In this document: positions 56,502 through 63,994 of the stretch, in pieces
How positions within the stretch are numbered: the stretch's first letter is position 1
How the letters are laid out: each line of letters begins with the position of its first letter
NCBI GenBank assembly: GCA_963746465.1
Contig: CAVVAY010000005.1
Location: 930,001 to 994,000, forward strand
Direction of reading: 5' to 3'
Source: CAVVAY01 sp963746465
Lineage (GTDB): Bacteria > Actinomycetota > Actinomycetes > JACCUZ01
DNA length: 64,000 nt
Notes under the pieces: model-generated
The model's database searches: none
What the model saw: the letters and a program-made list of their open reading frames with translations, nothing else
Told to the model about the DNA's origin: nothing
Position numbers and translations under genes: made by a program

Positions 56502-57755
56502 ATGAAGCTCGAGGGGTCGCTCGACGCGTTCAGCCTGCCGGACATGTTCCAGCTGCTCAGCTTCACCAAGAAGACCGGTGGACTGCACCTGGCCCATGAC
56601 GGCTCGGACGGCGTCGTCTTCTTCACCAGCGGCCAGATCACCGGTGCCTCCGCGGACAGCTCGCGGCAGCCGCTGGCCCGGCGCCTGGTCGGGAGCGGCA
56701 CGCTCACCGACGAGGCCCTGACCGCCGCGGTCGACGCAGCCACCAACGGCGAGGGTGTCGGCATCGTCCGGGCCCTGCTCGACCACGGCGCGGTCGACGC
56801 CGACCTGCTCCGTCGCGCTGCCACCGACCAGTCGGTGGACGCCGTGTTCGACCTGCTCCGCTGGCGCGACGGCGACTTCGCCTTCGTCATGGACGAGGCG
56901 AATCCGGACGACGTCGGTGTGACCCTGGCGGTCGAGTCGGTCATCGCCGACACCGAGGCCCGGCAGGCGACCTGGGACACGGTGTCGCAGGTCGTTCCGT
57001 CGCCACGGGCAGTCCTGTCGATGCCCGTCGTCCTGCCGACCGACCCGGAGGTCACCCGCGAGGAATGGTCCCTGCTCGCACTGGTCGACGGCCGGCGCAG
57101 CGTGACCGAGCTGGTCGACCTGACGGGCAGCGGTCAGTACGCCGTCGTGTCCACCCTGGCCGCGCTCGTGCAGCGAGGCCTGCTCGAGGTCCGTCCCGAG
57201 TCCGGCGAGGCCGACGACCACGTCGCCGTGGTGATGCGCCGCCAGCGCCTGCTGGCCCCGCTCGAGGACGCGCCGTTCGTGCCTGTCCAGGAGACGCCGA
57301 CCGAGGATGCCCCGCCTGCCAAGCAGGCCGGGAAGGCCGCGAAGTCGGTCGCCGAGGTTCCCAGCGGCACGTCCGGGGCTGACGCCGGTGCCGCCGCCGC
57401 GACGGGTCCGGGCGCCGGCGCCGACGGGGACGATCGCGAGCTGGCCACTGCCAAGGCCGGCTCCGACGGTCCGGTGATGCTCGGCGGGGCGCACGTCCCG
57501 CAGGACGTCGTGCCGCCGCGCCCCGAGCCCTTCCTGCCCAAGCGGCAGGCCGACTTCGACGAGACGGCAGCAGCGCCCGCCGTCCGCGCCGTGCACGTGC
57601 AGGCGGGGCCGTCGGCGTCGATGTCCGGTCTCGGTGACGTGGTCGGCGCCACGGCGACCGCTCCGGACCCGGATGCCGCGTCCGTCATCGAGCGCGACCC
57701 GAACGTCAACCGCAGCCTGATGCTGCGTCTCATCGCCGGCGTGAGGGGTCTCTAG
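56502..57755 (+). CDS. PATAN/DUF4388 domain protein
   Basis: A 417-residue protein. The N-terminal DUF4388 (PATAN) domain reads MKLEGSLDAFSLPDMFQLLSFTKKTGGLHLAHDGSDGVVFFTSGQITGASAD, followed by the helical part (RRLVGSGTLTDEALTAAV to DAVFDLLRWRDGDFAFVMDE, to about residue 140). Then comes a winged-helix-like piece (EWSLLALVDGRRSVTELVDLTGSGQYAVVSTLAALVQRGLLEVR, 187-230) and a long Ala/Pro-rich disordered tail. PATAN proteins are signalling adaptors; in cyanobacteria PATAN response regulators bind pilus motor proteins. The position between MglB-like and MglA-like genes suggests the same complex. Confidence 0.8.
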   Translation: MKLEGSLDAFSLPDMFQLLSFTKKTGGLHLAHDGSDGVVFFTSGQITGASADSSRQPLARRLVGSGTLTDEALTAAVDAATNGEGVGIVRALLDHGAVDADLLRRAATDQSVDAVFDLLRWRDGDFAFVMDEANPDDVGVTLAVESVIADTEARQATWDTVSQVVPSPRAVLSMPVVLPTDPEVTREEWSLLALVDGRRSVTELVDLTGSGQYAVVSTLAALVQRGLLEVRPESGEADDHVAVVMRRQRLLAPLEDAPFVPVQETPTEDAPPAKQAGKAAKSVAEVPSGTSGADAGAAAATGPGAGADGDDRELATAKAGSDGPVMLGGAHVPQDVVPPRPEPFLPKRQADFDETAAAPAVRAVHVQAGPSASMSGLGDVVGATATAPDPDAASVIERDPNVNRSLMLRLIAGVRGL

Positions 57756-58330
57756 TGGCAACCGGACGCGCACGCCGCCGCGGCGGCCAGGCCGTGAAGG
57801 TGGTCGTCACCGGCCCCTTCGCCGCCGGCAAGACGACCTTGATCCGCACCATCAGCGAGATCACGGTGCTCTCGACCGAGCGGGGGATCACCGACTCGAC
57901 CCGCAAGCGCAAGGCGGAGACGACCGTGGCGATGGACTTCGGTCGCATCACGATCGACCGCGACCTGGTGCTGTACCTGTTCGGCACCCCCGGGCAGGAC
58001 CGGTTCGACTTCATGTGGGAGATCCTCGGCGAGGGGATGATCGGCTACTTGCTGCTCATCGACACCACTCGCGAGGAGTCGGTGCAGGAGGCTGTCGGCA
58101 TCCTCGACGCGTTCCGGACGATGGCCCGGGTGCCCTACGTCGTGGCCCTCAACCGGGCCGGCACCGAGGACCACGCCCTGATCGAGGGGGTCCGGCAGCA
58201 GCTGGACATCCCGTCCGACGTGGCCATCCTGGGCTGCGACGCGACCGACAAGGAGTCGGTGAAGAACGTGCTGCTGGCCCTGCTCTACGCGGTCCTCGAC
58301 GAGGTCGAGACCGAGGCCGTCCGGGCCTAG
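57755..58330 (+). CDS. MglA/CvnD-like small GTPase
   Basis: A 191-residue GTPase. The P-loop is VTGPFAAGKTTLIRT near residue 22, switch I has AETTVAMDFGRI near residue 55, and the G3 region is LFGTPGQDRFDFMWEIL without the usual aspartate, as is normal in the MglA/CvnD group. The G4 region reads ALNRAGTED, where the usual final aspartate of NKxD is missing, so nucleotide specificity is uncertain. The GTG overlaps the PATAN gene stop (TAGTG). Homologues form conservons with roadblock proteins in streptomycetes and set pilus polarity in Myxococcus. Confidence 0.85.
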   Translation: MATGRARRRGGQAVKVVVTGPFAAGKTTLIRTISEITVLSTERGITDSTRKRKAETTVAMDFGRITIDRDLVLYLFGTPGQDRFDFMWEILGEGMIGYLLLIDTTREESVQEAVGILDAFRTMARVPYVVALNRAGTEDHALIEGVRQQLDIPSDVAILGCDATDKESVKNVLLALLYAVLDEVETEAVRA

Positions 58331-58340
58331 GGGCCTGGCG

Positions 58341-58505
58341 ATGTGGGGTCTGCGCAACCCGTCAGCCGGCGGCCGTCACCGCCGTCCGGACCCGCCGGTG
58401 CAGGTGACCCTGGTGCTCGCAGGAGGCCACGAGGTCGCCGTACCGCCGAACTCCGCGTTGGCCCGGTCGATGGGCCAGATCGCCGCACTGCTCGCTCACT
58501 GGTGA
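58341..58505 (+). CDS. candidate 54-residue protein
   Basis: A short frame starting 10 bases behind the GTPase stop. It encodes MWGLRNPSAGGRHRR, a strand-rich middle (PPVQVTLVLAGGHEVAVPPNSA) and a helical end (LARSMGQIAALLAHW). It has the right spacing to be the last gene of the GTPase operon. No family recognised and the ribosome site is weak (GGGGCC), so it is only a candidate. Confidence 0.4.
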   Translation: MWGLRNPSAGGRHRRPDPPVQVTLVLAGGHEVAVPPNSALARSMGQIAALLAHW

Positions 58506-58581
58506 CCGTTCGACTGCTTCAGGAACCACCTGCCTGACCCGATGGTCAGGAAGACATCTCGTACACGGGAAGGGACGGCGC

Positions 58582-60246
58582 GTGAAGCAGCTGGGCGACA
58601 TCCTGCTGGAAGGCGGGCTCGTCAGCCCGACCCAGCTCGAGGCCGCCTACGAGGAGCAGCAGCGAGTGGGCCGGGCCCTCGGGCGCGTCCTGATCGAGCA
58701 GGGCGTGCTCACCGAGTCGCAGCTGGTCTCCGCCCTCGCCACCCAGATCGGCCTGCGCTTCGTCGACCTCTCCGACTTCGCCGTCGACGGCTCAGCGGTC
58801 GGCCGGGTCCCGGGACCCGTCTGTCGTCGCCACTCGGCGATGCCGATCGGTTTCGAGGACGGCAAGCTGCTGGTGGCCATGGCCGACCCGGCCAACGTCT
58901 TCGCGATCGACGACATCCGGTCGCTGGCCGGCATGGACGTCAAGCCTGTTGTCGCGACCCGGGCCGATGTGACCGCGGCGATCGACCGGTACTACCGGGC
59001 CGACTCCGACATGGATGACATCACCAGCATCCTCGACGCCCAGGAAGAGGAGGACGACCTCACCAAGGTCAAGGAGATCGTCGAGGACGCTCCGATCGTC
59101 AAGTACGTCAACCTGCTCATCACCCAGGCGATCCAGGACCGCGCGTCGGACATCCACCTCGAGCCGACCGAGCACGACCTGCGTGTCCGGTTCCGGATCG
59201 ACGGCGTGCTGCACGAGGTCATGCGCTCGCCGAAGGCCATCCAGTCAGGCGTGATCAGCCGCCTGAAGATCATGGCCGACATCAACATCGCCGAACGTCG
59301 CATCCCGCAGGACGGCCGCCTGTCGGTCAACGCCCACGGCCGCAAGGTGGACCTCCGGGTCGCCACCCTGCCGACGGTGTGGGGCGAGAAGGTCGTCATG
59401 CGAATCCTGGACAACTCCACGGCACGCCTGGACCTCACCGACCTGGGCTTCTCGGAGAGCAACTACGAGCGCTACTCGCAGAGCTTCACCAAGCCGTACG
59501 GGATGATCCTGGTGACCGGGCCTACCGGTTCCGGCAAGTCGACGACGCTCTACGCCACGCTGAACATCGTCAGCCGGCCCGAGGTCAACGTCATCACGGT
59601 CGAGGACCCGGTCGAGTACCGGTTGCCCGGCATCAACCAGGTGCAGACGAACAACAAGGCCGGTCTGACCTTCGCCTCGGCCCTGCGCTCGATCCTGCGG
59701 TCCGACCCGGACATCGTGCTGATCGGTGAGATCCGCGACCACGAGACCGGCCAGATCGCCGTCGAGGCGGCCCTCACCGGCCACCTCGTCCTGTCGACCC
59801 TGCACACCAACGACGCGCCGTCCGCGGTCAGCCGGCTCACCGAGATGGGCATCGAGCCCTTCCTGGTGGGGTCCGCGCTGGACGCGGTCCTGGCCCAGCG
59901 GCTGGCCCGCCGGCTCTGCCCGAAGTGCAAGGAGAGCTACCAGCCCACCCCCGAGTTCCTCGTGGCCTCCCGGTTTCCCTGGCAGGACGGCGAGCCGATG
60001 CCCGAGCTGTTCCGGCCGGTCGGCTGCTCGGCCTGCTCCAAGACCGGGTACAAGGGCCGGCTGGCGCTGCACGAGGTCATGGTGGTCTCGGAGGAGATCG
60101 AGCGGCTCGCCGTCGAGAAGGCCTCCGCGACCGTGATCGAGACCGTGGCCAAGGAGCAGGGCATGAAGACCCTGCGTGACGACGGCCTTGCCAAGGTGCT
60201 TGCCGGGGTCACCTCCCTGGAGGAGATCCTCCGGGTCGTCGTCTAA
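58582..60246 (+). CDS. pilB: type IV pilus assembly ATPase PilB
   Basis: Cytoplasmic hexameric motor for pilus extension. The 554-residue protein has the GspE N-terminal domain (KQLGDILLEGGLVSPTQLEAAYEEQQRVGRALGRVLIEQG), an ASDIHLEPTEHDLRVRFRIDG region near residue 190, Walker A VTGPTGSGKSTTLYA near residue 310, Asp box VITVEDPVEY, Walker B DIVLIGEIRDHETGQIA near residue 380 and a tetracysteine zinc site (CPKCKESY, CSACSKTGYKG) near residues 445-490. GTG at 58582. Probably co-transcribed with the GTPase operon; no separate sigma-28-like site is seen before it. Confidence 0.92.
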   Translation: MKQLGDILLEGGLVSPTQLEAAYEEQQRVGRALGRVLIEQGVLTESQLVSALATQIGLRFVDLSDFAVDGSAVGRVPGPVCRRHSAMPIGFEDGKLLVAMADPANVFAIDDIRSLAGMDVKPVVATRADVTAAIDRYYRADSDMDDITSILDAQEEEDDLTKVKEIVEDAPIVKYVNLLITQAIQDRASDIHLEPTEHDLRVRFRIDGVLHEVMRSPKAIQSGVISRLKIMADINIAERRIPQDGRLSVNAHGRKVDLRVATLPTVWGEKVVMRILDNSTARLDLTDLGFSESNYERYSQSFTKPYGMILVTGPTGSGKSTTLYATLNIVSRPEVNVITVEDPVEYRLPGINQVQTNNKAGLTFASALRSILRSDPDIVLIGEIRDHETGQIAVEAALTGHLVLSTLHTNDAPSAVSRLTEMGIEPFLVGSALDAVLAQRLARRLCPKCKESYQPTPEFLVASRFPWQDGEPMPELFRPVGCSACSKTGYKGRLALHEVMVVSEEIERLAVEKASATVIETVAKEQGMKTLRDDGLAKVLAGVTSLEEILRVVV

Positions 60247-60271
60247 AGACCTGGCAAGGTCAGCAACGACG

Positions 60272-60300
60272 CTCAAGGGCGGGCCCCGATCGGCCGATCC
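60272..60300 (+). promoter_or_regulatory. sigma-28 (FliA/WhiG)-type promoter for pilT-pilC
   Basis: CTCAAG (60272-60277), 15 bases, then GCCGATCC (60293-60300), in the 110-base gap behind pilB. Same hexamer, same spacing and same -10 core as the sites at 55901 and 63288. The pilT start is 57 bases downstream. Confidence 0.7.
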
Positions 60301-60347
60301 TCTCGCGAGACAGGTGTCCGCGGTCTGCGGTACGCCGTTGCGAGAGG
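60299..60347 (+). promoter_or_regulatory. inverted repeat near the pilT ribosome site
   Basis: CCTCTCGC (60299-60306) pairs perfectly with GCGAGAGG (60340-60347). The right arm contains the GAGAGG purine run that is the likely ribosome site of pilT (GTG at 60357). The left arm begins at the end of the predicted -10, so only part of it may be in the mRNA. It could be a translational switch or an operator. Confidence 0.35.
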
Positions 60348-60356
60348 GGTCAGCAG

Positions 60357-61931
60357 GTGGAGACGTCCGGATACCAGCCGGTGCCGAACGAGCCGGGAGG
60401 CTTCGCGGCCGTGCCCGTGCCGACGGCCGAGGCCGAGGCCGAGAGCCCGGGGACCGGGTGGACCTACTCCTTCGTGGCCGAAGCCGGTGCTGCGGAGACC
60501 GACGAGCTGACCGCGCCGATCGCCCCGGTCCTGCCGGATGCTCCGGTCCTGCCGCCGGCCCCGCTCTCGGACCCCCTGGGGTACTCGCCGGAGCCCTCGT
60601 ACCCGCCGCCGGCCGCGGCACCCGAGCAGCCGGTGTCGTACGACGCCGCGCCCGCGCTCGAGCCGCCCGCCGCGCTGCCCGAGGCGCCGGCCGCCTACGT
60701 GCCGGAGCAGGTCGTCCCGTCCTCCAGCGCCCTCCCGCCGGCCCCTGCTGCCTTCGCGGGCGAGGTCGTGAGCGTCTCCGACGGCGCCTCGGTGCTCGTC
60801 GCCGAGTCGGAGGCCGAGGAGTCGGCCTACCAGCGCGGCTCGACCGAGGTCGAGGGTGACGAGAACGACATCAGCCTCAACGACCTGCTGATGCACGTGC
60901 TCGACACCGGTGCCTCCGACCTGCACCTCACCTCCGGAGCCCGTCCCTCGATCCGGCTCAACGGCGAGCTGAAGCAGATGGAGGACGAGCCGATCCTGAC
61001 CCCGCCCGTCATCCAGCGCGTGCTGTACGCCGCTCTGACCCAGAAGCAGCGCGAGAAGTTCGAGGAGAACCTCGAGCTCGACTTTGCGTACAGCGTTCCG
61101 GGCCGGGCCCGGTTCCGGGTCAACATCTACCGCCAGCGCGACGCCCTCGGCGCGGCCTTCCGCATCATCCCGTTCGAGATCCGCAAGCTCGAGGACCTCG
61201 GTGTGCCGCCGTCGGTGTCGGCCTTCGCCTCGCTGCCGCGTGGCTTCGTGCTCGTCACCGGCCCGACCGGCTCCGGCAAGTCCACGACGCTCGCGTCGCT
61301 GATCGACCTCGCCAACCGGACCCGCAGCGAGCACATCATGACCGTCGAGGACCCGATCGAGTTCCTCCACCGGCACCAGAAGTGCATCGTCAACCAGCGG
61401 GAGGTGGGGGAGGACACCTGGTCGTTCCAGAACGCGCTCAAGCACGTGCTGCGCCAGGACCCCGACATCATCCTGGTCGGCGAGATGCGCGACCTGGAGA
61501 CCATCTCGGTGGCGCTGACCGCGGCCGAGACCGGTCACCTCGTCTTCGCGACCCTGCACACCCAGGACGCCGCACAGACGATCGACCGCATCATCGACGT
61601 CTTCCCGACCAACCAGCAGCAGCAGGTGCGCGTCCAGCTCGCCGGCTCGCTGCAGGGCGTCGTCTGCCAGACGCTGGCAAAGACCCGGGACGGGAACGGA
61701 CGGGCCGTCGCGACCGAGGTGCTGGTGGCCACACCGGCCATCCGCAACCTCATCCGCGAAGGCAAGACGCACCAGATCTACTCCGCCATGCAGGCCGGCG
61801 CGAAGCACGGCATGCACACCATGGACCAGCACCTTGCAGACCTGGTGATGAAGGGCAAGATCACTTACGAGGTCGGCCTCGAGAAGTGCCACCACGTCGA
61901 AGACTTCAACCGGCTCGCCGGCCGAGGCTGA
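60357..61931 (+). CDS. pilT: type IV pilus retraction ATPase PilT with long N-terminal extension
   Basis: Retraction motor of the pilus. Residues 1-165 are a Pro/Ala/Glu-rich, probably disordered extension that ordinary PilT lacks. The core of about 355 residues begins at ISLNDLLMHVLDTGASDLHLTSGARPSIRLNG. It contains Walker A VTGPTGSGKSTTLASLID near residue 300, Asp box IMTVEDPIEFLH, Walker B DIILVGEMRDLETI near residue 370, the His box LVFATLHTQDA and the retraction hallmark AIRNLIREGKTHQIYSAMQ near residue 461. The GTG at 60357 follows GAGAGGGG. pilC starts 11 bases after the stop. Confidence 0.9.
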   Translation: METSGYQPVPNEPGGFAAVPVPTAEAEAESPGTGWTYSFVAEAGAAETDELTAPIAPVLPDAPVLPPAPLSDPLGYSPEPSYPPPAAAPEQPVSYDAAPALEPPAALPEAPAAYVPEQVVPSSSALPPAPAAFAGEVVSVSDGASVLVAESEAEESAYQRGSTEVEGDENDISLNDLLMHVLDTGASDLHLTSGARPSIRLNGELKQMEDEPILTPPVIQRVLYAALTQKQREKFEENLELDFAYSVPGRARFRVNIYRQRDALGAAFRIIPFEIRKLEDLGVPPSVSAFASLPRGFVLVTGPTGSGKSTTLASLIDLANRTRSEHIMTVEDPIEFLHRHQKCIVNQREVGEDTWSFQNALKHVLRQDPDIILVGEMRDLETISVALTAAETGHLVFATLHTQDAAQTIDRIIDVFPTNQQQQVRVQLAGSLQGVVCQTLAKTRDGNGRAVATEVLVATPAIRNLIREGKTHQIYSAMQAGAKHGMHTMDQHLADLVMKGKITYEVGLEKCHHVEDFNRLAGRG

Positions 61932-61942
61932 GAGGCAATCCG

Positions 61943-63166
61943 ATGGCAGCGACCATGACGTACGACTACTCCGTGCGCGACAAGACGGGCAAGATCGTCT
62001 CGGGGACACTCGAAGCGGACTCGCAGACCGCAGTGGTGCAGAAGCTCAAGACGATGGGCTACGCACCGCTGTCCGTCCAGGAGCACAAGGCCGGGATGAA
62101 CAAGGAGCTGAACATCCCCGGCTTCGGCAAGAAGATCAAGCTCAAGGACCTCGCGGTCATGTCGCGCCAGTTCGCCGTCATGATCAACTCGTCGCTGTCG
62201 CTGCTTCGCTCCCTGACGATCCTGGCGCAGCAGAGCGAGAACAAGGAGCTCGCCCGGGTCCTGAACGAAGTGGCCAAGGACGTCGAGACCGGCCAGGCGC
62301 TGTCCCAGGCGATGGCCAAGCACCCGGACGCCTTCCCGCCGCTCATGGTCAACATGATCCGGGCCGGCGAGGTCGGCGGCTTCCTGGACGCGGTGCTTCT
62401 CCAGATCGCTGAGAACTACGAGGCCGAGGTCAAGCTGCGGGGCAAGGTCAAGTCGGCGATGACCTACCCGGTCGTCGTGTTCGTCATCGCCATCCTCGCG
62501 GTCATCGGCATGCTGCTGTTCATCGTGCCGATCTTCGCCGGCATGTTCGACGACCTCGGTGGCACCCTGCCGGCGCCCACCCGGGTGCTGGTCTTCCTCA
62601 GCAAGGCGATGAAGATCCTCGCGCCGCTGGGAGTGGTGGCGTTCATCGCCTTCATGATCACCTGGCCCAAGGTCAAGCGCCTCGACCAGGTGCGCAACGT
62701 CATGGACCCGCTCAAGCTCAAGCTGCCGGTCTTCGGATCGCTCTTCTCGAAGATCGCGCTCAGCCGGTTCAGCCGCAACCTCGGCACCATGATGAAGTCC
62801 GGCGTCCCGATCCTGCAGGCCTTGGAGATCGTCTCGTCCACCACCGGCAACGTGGTGCTGGAGCGGGCCATCAAGGATGTCCAGGAGAGTGTCCGCAGCG
62901 GTGAGTCGCTGGCCAAGCCCCTCGAGCAGCACGACGTCTTCCCGCCGATGGTGGTGCAGATGATGAGCGTCGGTGAGGACACCGGCGCCCTCGACGACAT
63001 GCTGGCGAAGATCGCCGAGTTCTACGACCAGGAGGTCGAGGCCACCACCGAGGCGCTCACCTCGCTGATCGAGCCGCTGATGATCGCCGTGCTCGGCGCC
63101 ATCATCGGATCGATGATCATCGCCCTGTACATGCCGATCTTCGGGGTCTTCAAGCTGATCAACTGA
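61943..63166 (+). CDS. pilC: type IV pilus inner-membrane platform protein PilC
   Basis: A 407-residue GspF-fold membrane protein linking the motors to the pilin. The N-terminus (YDYSVRDKTGKIVSGTLEADSQTAVVQKLKTMGYAPLSVQEH) precedes two T2SF domains: LAVMSRQFAVMINSSLSLLRSL with LPLMVNMIRAGEVGG-type sequence near residue 138, and ALSRFSRNLGTMMKSGVPILQALEIV near residue 270. Membrane helices are VVVFVIAILAVIGMLLFIVPIF and LMIAVLGAIIGSMIIALYMPIFGVF at the end. ATG at 61943. A strong hairpin terminator follows. Confidence 0.93.
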   Translation: MAATMTYDYSVRDKTGKIVSGTLEADSQTAVVQKLKTMGYAPLSVQEHKAGMNKELNIPGFGKKIKLKDLAVMSRQFAVMINSSLSLLRSLTILAQQSENKELARVLNEVAKDVETGQALSQAMAKHPDAFPPLMVNMIRAGEVGGFLDAVLLQIAENYEAEVKLRGKVKSAMTYPVVVFVIAILAVIGMLLFIVPIFAGMFDDLGGTLPAPTRVLVFLSKAMKILAPLGVVAFIAFMITWPKVKRLDQVRNVMDPLKLKLPVFGSLFSKIALSRFSRNLGTMMKSGVPILQALEIVSSTTGNVVLERAIKDVQESVRSGESLAKPLEQHDVFPPMVVQMMSVGEDTGALDDMLAKIAEFYDQEVEATTEALTSLIEPLMIAVLGAIIGSMIIALYMPIFGVFKLIN

Positions 63167-63206
63167 CCGGCAGACAGGTCGCGGCGCCGCCTCGGACGGT
63201 GCTCGA

Positions 63207-63235
63207 GGGACCGCAGCCCGACGGGCTGCGGTCCC
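63207..63235 (+). terminator. hairpin terminator behind pilC
   Basis: GGGACCGCAGCCC (63207-63219) pairs perfectly with GGGCTGCGGTCCC (63223-63235) over a 3-base loop: a 13-bp stem 41 bases after the pilC stop. No strong T-run follows (CTCTGTCGTCTGG), as is common for actinobacterial terminators. The 336-base gap 63167-63502 also holds the pilin promoter and leader listed below. Confidence 0.75.
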
Positions 63236-63287
63236 CTCTGTCGTCTGGTCCGAACAGGTGGTCCGGGCAATTTGGTCCTCGGGTGTG

Positions 63288-63316
63288 CTCAAGCCGTGCC
63301 GATCAGAGGCCGAATC
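63288..63316 (+). promoter_or_regulatory. sigma-28 (FliA/WhiG)-type promoter for the pilin gene
   Basis: CTCAAG (63288-63293), 15 bases, then GCCGAATC (63309-63316). It is the third copy of the arrangement. The -10 core GCCGAA fits the CTCA/GCCGAA form reported for FliA-type promoters of Actinoplanes. Transcription would start near 63322, giving a leader of about 180 bases before the pilin ATG. Confidence 0.7.
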
Positions 63317-63337
63317 ACACTCTGTCATCGAGTTGTT

Positions 63338-63431
63338 CCGGCCAGACAGGGCACTCCCGTCGTGAGGCGGGGTCGCAAAGCCAGGGGAACGCAGGCACAC
63401 CGTCTGCGCTCAGCCCAGCTACCTCGGCCGG
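63338..63431 (+). ncRNA. candidate cyclic-di-GMP-I (GEMM-like) riboswitch in the pilin leader
   Basis: The closing stem CCGGCC (63338-63343) pairs with GGCCGG (63426-63431). Inside, GGC (63350-63352) pairs with GCC (63380-63382) around a hairpin CCCGTC/GGCGGG (63356-63361 with 63366-63371) capped by the GNRA tetraloop GTGA. The 3' side CGCAAAGCC (63374-63382) is the best-known GEMM hallmark. A second hairpin CGCAG/CTGCG follows (around 63390-63408), and the 3' part AGCTACCTCGG loosely resembles the conserved end. The 5' AGGGCA matches, but the usual AAACC reads CTCCC, so this may be a variant. Its position before a pilin gene fits c-di-GMP control. Confidence 0.55.
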
Positions 63432-63502
63432 CTCGTCGCCAGACGGGCCGCGGGGGACCGGCGGTTGCAGCTCATCACCTAGGTCCTGAAAGGACACAGC
63501 GA

Positions 63503-63994
63503 ATGCTCGCTCGCATGCGCAAGTCGATGGACGAGAAGGACCAGGGCTTCACCCTGATCGAGCTCCTCGTCGTCATGATCATCATCGGTATCCTGGCCGC
63601 CATCGCCATCCCGGTCTTCCTGAGCCAGCGCAAGAAGGCCCAGGACTCGGCGGCGAAGGCCGACGTCTCCACCATCGGCAAGGAGGTCGCCACCTACTAC
63701 GTCGACGGTGTCGGCTCGACCGCCAGCGGCGCGATGGCCATCACCCAGGTCGCCGGTCGCTACGTGCTCAACGTGACCGCTGCCGCGGGCCCGCCCGCCG
63801 TGGACGCGGTCGCCAACCAGGACCTGGGCAAGGCCAGCGCGAACAACGTGCTCGCCGCCCAGCAGTTCGTGGACGACACGCACTGGTGCGTCTCGGTCAC
63901 CAACTCCAAGGGTGACAAGGCGGTGACCGGCTACAAGTACTCCGCCAAGGGCGGCCTCGGCACCGGTACCTGCGTCGCGGCGGACTGGACGTAG
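63503..63994 (+). CDS. type IV major pilin-like protein (prepilin)
   Basis: A 163-residue prepilin. The leader of 15 residues (MLARMRKSMDEKDQG) ends at the prepilin peptidase site G|FTLIELLVVMIIIGILAAIAIPVFL, with Phe at +1 and Glu at +5 of the mature chain as in type IVa pilins. The hydrophobic spine continues to about residue 40. The short globular part has two cysteines (HWCVSV and GTGTCVAADWT) that could form the C-terminal disulfide loop. ATG at 63503 behind AAAGGA. The prepilin peptidase and pilMNO genes are not in the window. Confidence 0.92.
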   Translation: MLARMRKSMDEKDQGFTLIELLVVMIIIGILAAIAIPVFLSQRKKAQDSAAKADVSTIGKEVATYYVDGVGSTASGAMAITQVAGRYVLNVTAAAGPPAVDAVANQDLGKASANNVLAAQQFVDDTHWCVSVTNSKGDKAVTGYKYSAKGGLGTGTCVAADWT

